A stretch of DNA of 51,120 bases from Pseudomonadota bacterium (GCA_021848545.1 JAJZUL010000022.1:1-51120); one strand, 5' to 3'; positions 24,116 through 30,905 are shown, numbered from the stretch's first letter. Program-made: numbers and translations. The notes: generated by a model not told the origin, from the sequence alone.

Positions 24116-24339
24116 CCCGGATTTCTCACACTTGCACCGATTTGACGGAGACGAAAATGGCGACAGGGCAGGCAGCGGTTGAAGGGCGATGCGGGGCATC
24201 GGCCGAGACCGGTAACGCCCCCTGTCGCCATTTTCGTCCCGCCCCGTCGGGGTCGCGTTTCGGTGGCGAATTGCCGACATCACGGCCCTCCGGCGCCCCG
24301 AAACGCGATCAAATCGGCGCAAGTGTGAGAAATCCGGGC
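24115..24339. mobile_element. MITE-like element with 31-bp terminal inverted repeats
   Basis: The ends 24115-24145 and 24309-24339 are inverted copies matching at 30 of 31 bases, beginning GCCCGGATTTCTCACACTTG. TA flanks both ends (24113-24114 and 24340-24341), consistent with a TA target duplication like that of IS630/Tc1-mariner elements. Inside lie two further stem-loops: a perfect 19-bp stem (24150-24168 with 24220-24238) and an 11-bp stem (24253-24263 with 24298-24308). The whole can fold as a three-way junction. No coding sequence is present. It could instead be a structured non-coding RNA between uup and the next gene. A second copy elsewhere in the genome would settle it. Confidence 0.7.
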
Positions 24340-24348
24340 TAGCCGGCC

Positions 24349-25245
24349 ATGGCGTCCCGCCCGCTGCCGCCGCGCGATCTGTTCGCCGCTTTGACGGTGG
24401 CGGTCATTTGGGGCGTCAATTTCGTCGCCGTCAAAGCGGCGGTAACAGCGATCCCTCCCTTTTTGGTGATAACCCTGCGCTTCGCCGGCGTGGCCCTGTT
24501 GCTGGCGCCCTTCACCCGGCCGCGGCCGGGGCAATGGCGGTGGCTGATGGCGCTGGCCGTGGTGCTGGGCGTCGGCCATTTCGGGCTGTTGTTTCTCAGT
24601 CTGCGCTTTCTCGATGCCACCACCGCGGCGGTGGTGGTGCAATTGGGGGTGCCGTTCAGCGTGCTGCTGGCCTGGGTCTTTCTCGGCGAACGGCCGGGCC
24701 GGCGCCGTCTGGTGGGGCTGGCCCTGGCCTTCGGCGGGGTGGTGGTGCTGGCCGGCGGGCGGTCGGGTCATGCCGGGTCCGGTTGGGGGCCGGTGCTGAT
24801 CGTGGTGACCGCCATGGCCATGTGGGCCACCGCCAATATCCTGGTCAAGCGGCTGGGCAAGGTCTCGCCGATCCTGCTCAACGGCTGGGTCTCGTTGCTG
24901 GCGGCGCCCCTGGTGCTGGGTCTGTCCCTCCTTTTCGAGCATGGCCAAAGGATGGCGCTGGAAACCGCCGGCTGGCAGGCCTGGGCGGGGGTGGCGTTCA
25001 GCACGCTGGCGTCTTCCGTGGTGGCCTATACCCTGTGGTATCGTCTGCTGGCCCGGTATCCCGTCAGCCGGGTGGTGCCCATCAATCTTCTGGCACCCGT
25101 GGTCGGCTTCGCCGCCGGAATGATCCTGCTGGGCGAGACGGCGGGTCCGGCCAAGATCGCCGGGGGCGTGGTGACCCTGATCGGCGTGGCCATCATCGAA
25201 TTGTGGCCCGATCGGCGCGAAGACGAGGAGACGACGGAGGCATGA
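24349..25245 (+). CDS. EamA-family (DMT) transporter
   Basis: A 298-residue inner-membrane protein with ten predicted helices arranged as two EamA repeats (about residues 10-137 and 148-288), as in the drug/metabolite transporter superfamily. Typical signatures are AVIWGVNFVAVKAA in helix 1, ALLLAPF, FLGERPGRRRLVGLALAFGGVVVL at the end of the first repeat, and LLGETAGPAKIAGGVVTLIGVAIIEL at the end of the second. The substrate is unknown; relatives export amino acids or metabolites. The ATG lies only 9 bp beyond the inverted-repeat element and has no visible ribosome binding site. Its stop overlaps the amidase start (ATGA), so the two genes are coupled. Confidence 0.88.
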   Translation: MASRPLPPRDLFAALTVAVIWGVNFVAVKAAVTAIPPFLVITLRFAGVALLLAPFTRPRPGQWRWLMALAVVLGVGHFGLLFLSLRFLDATTAAVVVQLGVPFSVLLAWVFLGERPGRRRLVGLALAFGGVVVLAGGRSGHAGSGWGPVLIVVTAMAMWATANILVKRLGKVSPILLNGWVSLLAAPLVLGLSLLFEHGQRMALETAGWQAWAGVAFSTLASSVVAYTLWYRLLARYPVSRVVPINLLAPVVGFAAGMILLGETAGPAKIAGGVVTLIGVAIIELWPDRREDEETTEA

Positions 25246-25913
25246 GGATCATCGAGGCGCCGTCCCCCAATTTCGGTCCGCGCCGGGCGCCGGTGGACAT
25301 GCTGGTGCTGCATTACACCGGCATGACCGACATGGAATCGGCCCTGGCCCGGCTGCGCGACGCGCAAGCGGCGGTTTCGGCCCATTATCTGATCGACGAG
25401 GATGGAACCCTGTACGCCCTGGTGCCCGAGGAATCCCGGGCCTGGCATGCCGGCCTGTCCTGGTGGCGGGGGGAGGGCGACGTCAATTCCCGTTCGGTGG
25501 GGATCGAACTGGTCAATCCCGGCCATGAATTCGGCTATCGCCCGTTTCCCGAAGCCCAGATCGCCGTGCTGATCGATCTGGCCCGGGCCGTTCTCGTCCG
25601 CCACGCCATTCCGCCGCGCAACGTGGTCGGCCATGCCGACGTGGCGCCGGCCCGCCGCCAGGACCCCGGCGAATTGTTTCCCTGGGCGCGTTTGGCCGAA
25701 GCCGGGGTGGGATTGTTTCCCGCCGCCGAGGGATCAGCGGCCCTCGCCGAAGATGATGGCTTGGCGGCTCTTGCCGCTTACGGCTATGACGTGACCGACC
25801 CGGCGGCGGCGGTGACCGCTTTTCAGCGCCATTTCCGCCCCCGCGCGGTCACCGGGTCGTTCGATGCGGAAACCTTGGGGCGGCTGGCCCGGCTGACGGC
25901 GCTGGCGGGCTGA
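25242..25913 (+). CDS. N-acetylmuramoyl-L-alanine amidase, AmpD/AmiD type
   Basis: A 223-residue peptidoglycan amidase of the Amidase_2 fold, cutting the bond between MurNAc and the stem peptide. Zinc ligands and catalytic residues are recognisable: the first His in MLVLHYTGM (residue 24), RSVGIELVNPGH with the catalytic Glu, and the second His region VVGHADVAPARRQDPGELF. Residues 165-220 resemble a PG_binding_1 domain (LAAYGYDVTDPAAAVTAFQRHFRP). There is no signal peptide, so it is probably cytoplasmic and works in muropeptide recycling. It starts inside the eamA stop codon with CGGAGG upstream. Confidence 0.9.
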   Translation: MRIIEAPSPNFGPRRAPVDMLVLHYTGMTDMESALARLRDAQAAVSAHYLIDEDGTLYALVPEESRAWHAGLSWWRGEGDVNSRSVGIELVNPGHEFGYRPFPEAQIAVLIDLARAVLVRHAIPPRNVVGHADVAPARRQDPGELFPWARLAEAGVGLFPAAEGSAALAEDDGLAALAAYGYDVTDPAAAVTAFQRHFRPRAVTGSFDAETLGRLARLTALAG

Positions 25914-25942
25914 CCCGGATTTCCCGCGTCACAATCCCGGTT

Positions 25943-26365
25943 TTACCGCCGCTCCTGAAGGTCGCGGCGCGGGGCGTCGCGCTGGCCATTCCGGCGATCG
26001 CATCCCGACACACGCACCGCGCAGTCGCGACCGCGATAGTGACGGCATTTCTCGATGGCGTGCCGTCTGGCGATTTCGGGGTTTTCCGCCCGCGCATAGC
26101 CATAGGCGCCATCGCGGGAACTGGCATAGGCGGCGCAGGCATGGGCGAAACGGAAGATGATCCGGCATTCGCGCCGGCCGCATTCCCGCAAAGCCTTGTG
26201 CTCGGCCCGCTCCATATCGGGCAGGTTGTAGGAGATGCCCACGCGACCGCCGCCGCGGGCGATGGCCCCATCGGCCCGGGCGACATGGGGGGTGAGCCCC
26301 AGAACCAGCAAAGCCGTCACTACGGCGCCGACGGCTGCGATCAAGGTCGGGCGACCTGTTCGCAT
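25943..26365 (-). CDS. secreted DUF4189-like hypothetical protein
   Basis: A 140-residue protein with an N-terminal signal peptide (TLIAAVGAVVTALLVLGL, cleavage probably after ARA near residue 31). The mature part is small, basic and Cys-rich (eight Cys). It shows the DUF4189-like pattern VGISYNLPDMERAEHKALRECG, CRIIFRFAHACAAYASSRDGAYGYA and ARRHAIEKC. The Cys residues probably form disulfides in the periplasm. Function is unknown. GGAGGGG lies three bases upstream of the ATG. It converges on the amidase gene 29 bp away and is a single-gene unit. Confidence 0.75.
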   Translation of the reverse strand: MRTGRPTLIAAVGAVVTALLVLGLTPHVARADGAIARGGGRVGISYNLPDMERAEHKALRECGRRECRIIFRFAHACAAYASSRDGAYGYARAENPEIARRHAIEKCRHYRGRDCAVRVSGCDRRNGQRDAPRRDLQERR

Positions 26366-26438
26366 GATCCCCTCCCCTGGAACCGAAATGGACCCGGCCG
26401 GCGCGTTTTCTCGCGCCGGCCGGCATCAAGAGCGGAAA

Positions 26439-26666
26439 TCAGGACTTGCGCTTGATGGTGAAGCTGTAGGTGCCGCCCTGGTCCTTCCAGGAGACCAGCT
26501 CGTTGCCGGTCTGCTTGCAGAAGGCTTCCATGTCCTTCACCGAACCGGGGTCGGTCGCCAGAACTTCCAGCATGCCGTCCATCGGGATGTCCTTGATCGC
26601 CTTCTTGGTGCGCAGAATCGGCAGCGGGCAGTTGAGACCCTTAACGTCGAGAACGGTAACCGACAT
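26439..26666 (-). CDS. TusA-family sulfur carrier/transfer protein
   Basis: A 75-residue TusA/SirA domain. The CPxP motif with the catalytic Cys is in LDVKGLNCPLPILRTKKAI (Cys13), and the beta-alpha pattern LEVLATDPGSVKDMEAFCKQTGNELVS follows the family closely. Such proteins pass persulfide sulfur in tRNA thiolation, molybdenum cofactor work or sulfur oxidation. The second Cys in EAFCKQTG is common in TusA. AGGGAG lies about nine bases before the ATG at 26666, so the in-frame extension to 26783 is rejected. It follows the RHH gene in the same direction after 43 bp and may share its promoter. Confidence 0.9.
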   Translation of the reverse strand: MSVTVLDVKGLNCPLPILRTKKAIKDIPMDGMLEVLATDPGSVKDMEAFCKQTGNELVSWKDQGGTYSFTIKRKS

Positions 26667-26709
26667 CGTATATACTCCCTTTGAGCGTTTCCTTGACCGG
26701 CGACTACCG

Positions 26710-27075
26710 CTAGCCGCCGAGGTTGATGTACTTGAGACAAACCACCCGCAGGCACGAAGCCAGATTCTTGTCGTTGTTGACAAGGCAATGGTCGTGAATG
26801 CGGGTCACCAGGGCGCTTGCGGTGACACCCTCTTCCGAAGCCATCTCATCCAGCACCGTCCAGAACGCGCGTTCAAGCCGGATGGTCGTGCTATGGCCAT
26901 GGATACGGACGGAACGTTTCTCGGGCTGATATTCCCGTGCCTGTTCGGCATTGCAAAGAGAAAACAGACGATCGAGCGGTCCTTCACCACGTTGAGGGGG
27001 CGGGTCGGTGGCCAATCCCAAATCGTGGGGTGGACCTTCCCGGCCAGTCACTCTCTTGACTTGTAGTGCGACCAT
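26710..27075 (-). CDS. ribbon-helix-helix (RHH_4 type) DNA-binding protein
   Basis: A 121-residue protein whose C-terminal 75 residues form an extended ribbon-helix-helix domain: KRSVRIHGHSTTIRLERAFW (strand and helix A), TVLDEMASEEGVTASALVTRIHD (helix B) and CLVNNDKNLASCLRVVCLKYI. This matches the RHH_4 family of alphaproteobacteria, probably dimeric regulators. The first 45 residues are low-complexity and Pro/Gly-rich. GGGAGGGAG lies close upstream of the ATG. A perfect TTAA-N7-TTAA site starts 38 bp upstream, which suggests control by the cell-cycle regulator CtrA. tusA follows in the same direction. Confidence 0.82.
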   Translation of the reverse strand: MVALQVKRVTGREGPPHDLGLATDPPPQRGEGPLDRLFSLCNAEQAREYQPEKRSVRIHGHSTTIRLERAFWTVLDEMASEEGVTASALVTRIHDHCLVNNDKNLASCLRVVCLKYINLGG

Positions 27076-27112
27076 TGCTCTCCCTCCCCGGACGCATCAG
27101 CTTCTTCTAATA

Positions 27113-27127
27113 TTAAGGCGTTCTTAA
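27113..27127. promoter_or_regulatory. CtrA-type binding site
   Basis: TTAA (27113-27116), a 7-bp spacer and TTAA (27124-27127) match the alphaproteobacterial CtrA consensus exactly. It lies 38-52 bp upstream of the RHH gene, a position compatible with promoter binding. Four-base half-sites occur by chance, but such AT-rich spacing is rare in this GC-rich DNA. Confidence 0.5.
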
Positions 27128-27252
27128 ACCAGTCCCGCGGCCGCAGGGTAGTACCATATGCCTACGACAGCGAAACCGTGACACGCGGCATTATTCGATA
27201 GGATAACAGGGGGGGGCGCGCATCGCTACGAGAGTCATGACGGTTTTGTTTT

Positions 27253-27296
27253 AACCCGGACTTTCCACACTGACGTCGGTGTGGAAAATCCGGGTT
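27253..27296 (-). terminator. hairpin downstream of the sigma-54 activator
   Basis: An 18-bp stem with one mismatch: AACCCGGACTTTCCACAC (27253-27270) and GTGTGGAAAATCCGGGTT (27279-27296), loop of 8 nt. It lies 16 bp after the activator stop. The outer bases resemble the end sequence of the 24.1-kb inverted-repeat element. On the minus strand it is followed by an A-rich rather than T-rich stretch; on the plus strand T-rich sequence precedes it. Confidence 0.55.
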
Positions 27297-27311
27297 GACC
27301 GCCCGCCGGAC

Positions 27312-28910
27312 TTAGTCGGATGGCGCGACGCCGCGATAGGGTGCGGCGGTGATGCCCAGGTTCTTCAGCCGCATATGGAGCGCGCGCGGGGTGACGCCCA
27401 TCTGGCGGGCGGCGGCGCGGACATTGCCGCCGGTGCGCCGCAGGGCCTCGATGATGGCCTTGCCTTCGGCCTCGCGGGCGGCGCCCCGGCGCAGCGAGCG
27501 CAACGGCGCCGCGGCCGGCGCCTCCACCCATGGCGCGTCCGCCGGCAAGGATTCGGCCGCCACGTCGATGCGCTCGATCACCGGCCCGCGGCTCAACAGA
27601 AAGGCCCGTTCCAGCACGTTCTCCAATTCCCGCAGATTGCCGGGCCAGGAATAGGCGCGGATACGGTTCCACACCCGTTCGTCCAGGGTCTTGCCGGGGC
27701 GCCCGTATTTCCGTTCCAGCCGATCCAGGAAGTGATGGACCAGAGGGGCCAGGTCGTCGGGACGGTCGCGCAGGGGCGGGATATGGATGGGAACGACCTT
27801 CAACCGGTAATAAAGGTCGCTGCGAAACCGGTTGGTGCGGACCGCCTCGTCCAGATCCTGGTTGGAGGCGGCGATGACGCGGATATCGGTGCGCAGGGTC
27901 CGGCGGCCGCCGACCCGTTCGAATTCGCCCTCCTGCAGGACGCGCAGCAGCCGCGCCTGGGCCGCTACCGGCAGGCTGTTGATTTCGTCGAGCAGCAAGG
28001 TGCCGCGATGGGCCCGTTCGAAAAAGCCGTGATGGACGGTATAGGCGCCGGTGAAGGCGCCTTTTTCATGGCCGAAGAGGGTGCTTTCGATCAGGGATTC
28101 GGGGATGGCGCCGCAATTGATGGCGAGAAAGCTGCGCTCCGCCCGGTCGCTCATGGCGTGGATGGCCTGGGCGATGACTTCCTTGCCCACGCCGGTTTCG
28201 CCGGAAATCAGCACCGTGGCGGTGGTGGGGGCCACGGTTTCGACCATGTCGAGGGCGGCGCGCATACCGGGCGATTCGGCGACGATGGTGGGCAGCGGCC
28301 GCTTTCGTCCATCTTGGTCGGCGGAGGGCGTGCACCAGACCTGACGCAGGCGGGCCTCGATCCGCGCCCGGGCCTCGGCCGAGGCCGAGCGCGAAACGAT
28401 GGTGTCGCCTTCGCGGCGATATTCGTCGCCGGGCCGGCCCTCGGCCACCGCCGGGTCGAGATGGACGCAGACTTCGCAGGTTTCGTGGCCCAGCGCGATG
28501 CGGCGCGTCAATTCGACCTTGGCATAGCCGAAATTGCGGGCGGCGATGCCGCCGAACACGCTGGCGGTCATACGGCAAAGCTCGGGCGCTTCGCGGACAT
28601 GGTCGCCGAACGGGCAGGTGCGGTTGATCACCCGCACGCTTCCGGCTTCCGCCGAGGCCCGCGAGAAATTGCCGCCGATGTCGTTCTTGAGCGCGATGAT
28701 GATGTCGGCATAGCGATCGGGGGTCACGGCCCCGGCATATCCCAATTCGTCGCGGGTGGCGGTTTCCAGGCAAAAGCTGGCGGCCAGGCCCACACCTTCG
28801 ATGAAGCGTTCGGAATCGCCGGCGCGCCGGTCGAAGGTTCGCACGCTCTGGCAGATGAAGGCCTGCAGGAACGAAAGCGGGGTCAGCGACTTCAGGGAGG
28901 GATGCGCCAT
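27312..28910 (-). CDS. sigma-54-dependent activator with N-terminal cysteine-rich sensor domain
   Basis: A 532-residue enhancer-binding protein. Residues 205-450 are the AAA+ domain with Walker A GETGVGKE (237-244), the sigma-54-contacting GAFTGA loop (284-289) and Walker B LLLDE (305-309). A Fis-type helix-turn-helix is at 493-517 (GGNVRAAARQMGVTPRALHMRL). Residues 1-190 form a sensor domain with conserved-looking Cys (C99, C112, C145, C148); the CPFG, LCRMTASVFGGIA and GHETCEVCVHL segments recall the methanogen output domain (MetOD1), though I cannot confirm this. It has no receiver domain, so it probably senses a ligand, metal or redox state directly. Sigma-54-type promoters 1.1-1.3 kb away are likely targets. 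Confidence 0.88.
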   Translation of the reverse strand: MAHPSLKSLTPLSFLQAFICQSVRTFDRRAGDSERFIEGVGLAASFCLETATRDELGYAGAVTPDRYADIIIALKNDIGGNFSRASAEAGSVRVINRTCPFGDHVREAPELCRMTASVFGGIAARNFGYAKVELTRRIALGHETCEVCVHLDPAVAEGRPGDEYRREGDTIVSRSASAEARARIEARLRQVWCTPSADQDGRKRPLPTIVAESPGMRAALDMVETVAPTTATVLISGETGVGKEVIAQAIHAMSDRAERSFLAINCGAIPESLIESTLFGHEKGAFTGAYTVHHGFFERAHRGTLLLDEINSLPVAAQARLLRVLQEGEFERVGGRRTLRTDIRVIAASNQDLDEAVRTNRFRSDLYYRLKVVPIHIPPLRDRPDDLAPLVHHFLDRLERKYGRPGKTLDERVWNRIRAYSWPGNLRELENVLERAFLLSRGPVIERIDVAAESLPADAPWVEAPAAAPLRSLRRGAAREAEGKAIIEALRRTGGNVRAAARQMGVTPRALHMRLKNLGITAAPYRGVAPSD

Positions 28911-29031
28911 GGGTCACCTCGACGGTCGGTCGCGAAGGGCCGGGCCGCGACCGTTTCCCACGGCTCCGGCCATGTCGAAGAGTAGGAGATCGGGGCGGAT
29001 TAAGCCAACCGTATAGGTGGGCGCCGCCGTC

Positions 29032-29265
29032 TTAATGGCAGCATGGACATTTCGGGCCGTGTCCGCCTTTCGTCCCGGCGGGGATGAGGGACCGGACCGC
29101 CGCCTCGCGACCGCGCGCCATGGCCCCGTGGACGGCCGGCGCCACCAGGAAGGCCCGTTCGACGGCGCCCCCGCAATGCGGACAGCCGGGCGCGGGTTCG
29201 GTCATGCCGTGGCGCGCGGTGAAGGGGTGGCGGCATTGGGTGCAGACGTAATCGTAGCTGGGCAT
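29032..29265 (-). CDS. FmdB-type zinc ribbon protein
   Basis: A 77-residue protein with the FmdB zinc ribbon at residues 1-40: MPSYDYVCTQCRHPF (C8, C11) and GCPHCGGAVERAF (C28, C31). The tail is basic and ends in CPCCH, an extra metal-ligand-like cluster. FmdB proteins were named from an amidase regulatory region, but their biochemical role is unclear. GAGGG precedes the ATG at about 8 bp. It is the second gene after the carbonic anhydrase in the same direction, separated by 72 bp with a hairpin, and a shorter paralogue lies at 30233 on the other side of that gene. Confidence 0.82.
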   Translation of the reverse strand: MPSYDYVCTQCRHPFTARHGMTEPAPGCPHCGGAVERAFLVAPAVHGAMARGREAAVRSLIPAGTKGGHGPKCPCCH

Positions 29266-29304
29266 GGGCGGCGCCCTCCCTCGAATGTGACGGCGAAAAC
29301 GGCG

Positions 29305-29328
29305 CCCGCCGGTATCGCTACCGGCGGG
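29305..29328 (-). terminator. hairpin between carbonic anhydrase and fmdB-like genes
   Basis: A perfect 10-bp stem CCCGCCGGTA (29305-29314) and TACCGGCGGG (29319-29328) with loop TCGC, followed on the minus strand by GCGCCGTTTTC. It could be a terminator or a partial stop between the two genes. Confidence 0.6.
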
Positions 29329-29337
29329 GCCGAAGGG

Positions 29338-29991
29338 TTACGACCAGCGCGGCGGCTGTTTTCCTTTGACGCCGAATTGCGCGCAGGTGACGTCGGCCCG
29401 GCCGGTCCGGGAACCGTCCAGGGTGGGCGCTCGCAAACGCCGGGTTTCCACCTCCCAGATCCAGCCGCTGACCTCCACGTCGCGGGGAATGAGCGGGTGG
29501 TGGCGAAAGGCGTCGACGGTGCGCATGCAGGTCTGATCGACGTCGTCCATCATGCCGATCCATTTGGCGAAAGCGCCCTTGGCCAGGGTCTGTTCGGGCA
29601 GGGTGGGGTCCAAGGCCAGCCCGTCGATATCGACGCCGCGCTGGCGTAGCGCCGCTTCCAGGTCGGCGGCATTGGCCGACAACATGCCGCACTGGGTATG
29701 CTGAACGATGACGATCTCCTTGGTGCCGAAGAAATTGCAGGTCAGCATGGCGGATCGGACGGCGTCGTCGGTGACGATGCCGCCGGCATTGCGGAAACAG
29801 TGGGCGTCGCCGCCGCCGGCGGGGGTGTCGACGTGAATTCCCAACGCTTCGTCCACCGGCAGGCGCTCGTCCATGCAGGCGAGAACCCAAAGCCGGCGGT
29901 TATTGGGGCCTTTGTCGCCGTAACGGCGTCGCGACGCCCAATGGTCGTAGTCTTTGACGCGGGTGGTGAGTTGCTCTTTCAGACTGGACAT
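29338..29991 (-). CDS. beta-carbonic anhydrase-like protein
   Basis: A 217-residue protein with the beta-carbonic anhydrase metal site: C39-x-D41-x-R43 in LACMDERL, and H98-x2-C101 in VQHTQCGM. These give the Cys-His-Cys zinc ligands and the Asp-Arg dyad. FRNAGGIVTDDAVRSA is the conserved active-site loop. CO2 hydration is the family reaction; some relatives act on CS2 or COS instead, so the substrate is not certain. The long segment 110-200 with extra Cys (C155, C203) differs from common housekeeping forms. GGAGGAGG precedes two adjacent ATGs (29994 and 29991), and the second has better spacing. A sigma-54-type promoter lies 42 bp upstream. Confidence 0.87.
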   Translation of the reverse strand: MSSLKEQLTTRVKDYDHWASRRRYGDKGPNNRRLWVLACMDERLPVDEALGIHVDTPAGGGDAHCFRNAGGIVTDDAVRSAMLTCNFFGTKEIVIVQHTQCGMLSANAADLEAALRQRGVDIDGLALDPTLPEQTLAKGAFAKWIGMMDDVDQTCMRTVDAFRHHPLIPRDVEVSGWIWEVETRRLRAPTLDGSRTGRADVTCAQFGVKGKQPPRWS

Positions 29992-30032
29992 CATGCCTCC
30001 TCCATTCGGTCTTGTGGGGCATGGGAGTAACA

Positions 30033-30047
30033 GCATGCGCCATGCCA
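30033..30047 (-). promoter_or_regulatory. sigma-54 promoter of the carbonic anhydrase gene
   Basis: Read on the minus strand: TGGCAT (30047-30042), GGCGC, ATGC (30036-30033). GG and GC are separated by 10 bp, as required for -24/-12 promoters; one base differs from TTGC. It lies 42 bp before the ATG. Confidence 0.6.
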
Positions 30048-30111
30048 GGCGGCCGGAAGCGGAAATCCCGCTGAAAACGGCCGCTTTTATCCGGGACGAA
30101 CGGGGGTGAAG

Positions 30112-30147
30112 AGGGAATCGCCGCTGCGCCGACAGGGAATCGCCGCT
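30112..30147. repeat. 14-bp direct repeats, probable activator binding sites
   Basis: AGGGAATCGCCGCT occurs at 30112-30125 and again at 30134-30147, 22 bp (two helical turns) apart. A weaker relative, GGAAATCCCGCT, starts at 30061. They lie between the two divergent sigma-54-type promoters, where an enhancer-binding protein would be expected to bind. Confidence 0.55.
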
Positions 30148-30180
30148 TCCTTTTTCAGGGCGCTTTTCGCCACCACAAAA

Positions 30181-30195
30181 TGGCATGGAAGTTGC
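30181..30195 (+). promoter_or_regulatory. sigma-54 promoter of the small fmdB-like gene
   Basis: TGGCAT (30181-30186), GGAAG, TTGC (30192-30195) matches the -24/-12 consensus TGGCAY-N5-TTGC, with GG-N10-GC spacing. It lies 38 bp upstream of the ATG at 30233. Confidence 0.72.
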
Positions 30196-30232
30196 GGAAA
30201 ATCAGGGCGAATACCGCAACAAGGAGCCGATC

Positions 30233-30445
30233 ATGCCTCTTTACAGTTACACCTGTCGGAAATGTGACACGGCGTTCGAAACCCTGGTGACCGGCCAGTG
30301 GACGCCCGTCTGCCCCAAATGCGGCGGCGAGGATCTGGAGCGTCGGCTTTCGGCGACGGCGGAGGAGGGGAAATCGGGCAAGGTCAAGGCGTCGTGGCGC
30401 GCCCGGGCCGCCCGCGAGGGTCACCTCAGCAGCTTCAAGTCGTAA
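30233..30445 (+). CDS. small FmdB-type zinc ribbon protein
   Basis: A 70-residue protein with a zinc ribbon at residues 1-40: MPLYSYTCRKCDTAFETL (C8, C11) and CPKCGGEDLERRLS (C27, C30). The tail is basic (GKSGKVKASWRARAAREGHLSSFKS). It is shorter than the paralogue at 29032-29265 and lacks that protein's terminal CPCCH. AAGGAG lies seven to eight bases before the ATG. It is divergent from the carbonic anhydrase gene and has its own near-perfect -24/-12 promoter. The function is unknown; the shared promoter region suggests it works in the same response as the anhydrase. Confidence 0.85.
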   Translation: MPLYSYTCRKCDTAFETLVTGQWTPVCPKCGGEDLERRLSATAEEGKSGKVKASWRARAAREGHLSSFKS

Positions 30446-30713
30446 AGGGAATGCTGAAGATCAGGTGGGCAAGCCTGTCCGGTCGCACGGTTCCCAAGTG
30501 GGGCGTCTTGCGCCCATGCCGGCAGGAAACCGTGATCATACCGTCCTGAACGCGGGCGCTCCCTTTGCGCCTTGCGATTTCCCTCGGCCCATCTTCATTA
30601 ACCCTTATGCGGGGCAGAGCTTGTAAATCAATGAATTTGCAAAAGAACGCCCATTGGAAACGCTGGCGTTTTTCCGTCGATTTCACGCCGGATGGGCTTT
30701 CTTTCACAAACGC
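30446..30713. other. spacer with no supported gene
   Basis: About 270 bp between the fmdB-like gene and a small convergent gene. Open frames on both strands exist here but lack ribosome binding sites and any recognisable protein sequence. I see no promoter or strong hairpin. Confidence 0.4.
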
Positions 30714-30905
30714 TCAGCCGCGCGCAGCGTGGTTCACAAGCGACATCGCCTCTTTGACGGCCGCACGGCCGTCCGCAAACGTCATCGTTCTTGACGGATG
30801 AAGCGGCGGTTTTTCGCCAGTAGAGCGGATTTCCACCTGATACCCCCCCTCTACCGGGATCACTTCAAGGAGATACCCTTGGTAGCCGACAATGTCGTTT
30901 GGCAT
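30714..30905 (-). CDS. small hypothetical protein
   Basis: A 63-residue protein (MPNDIVGYQGYLLEV, IPVEGGYQVEIRSTGEKPP, then TFADGRAAVKEAMSLV) I cannot assign to a family. The pattern of three short beta-strands followed by a helix is protein-like. A perfect GGAGG sits five to six bases before the ATG, the main reason to call it a gene. There is no signal peptide. The neighbour on the other side is the tRNA-Thr fragment. Confidence 0.6.
   Translation of the reverse strand: MPNDIVGYQGYLLEVIPVEGGYQVEIRSTGEKPPLHPSRTMTFADGRAAVKEAMSLVNHAARG

Noticed and set aside
21647-24322. 891-codon open frame on the minus strand opposite uup
   Set aside because: It lies antisense to a clear ABC-F gene, has a low-complexity Gly/Gln/His/Arg-rich translation and no motifs; high GC content leaves such frames open by chance.
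30435-30801. Small open frames on both strands beside the fmdB-like gene
   Set aside because: They lack ribosome binding sites and protein-like composition, and the plus-strand frame overlaps the better-supported small gene.
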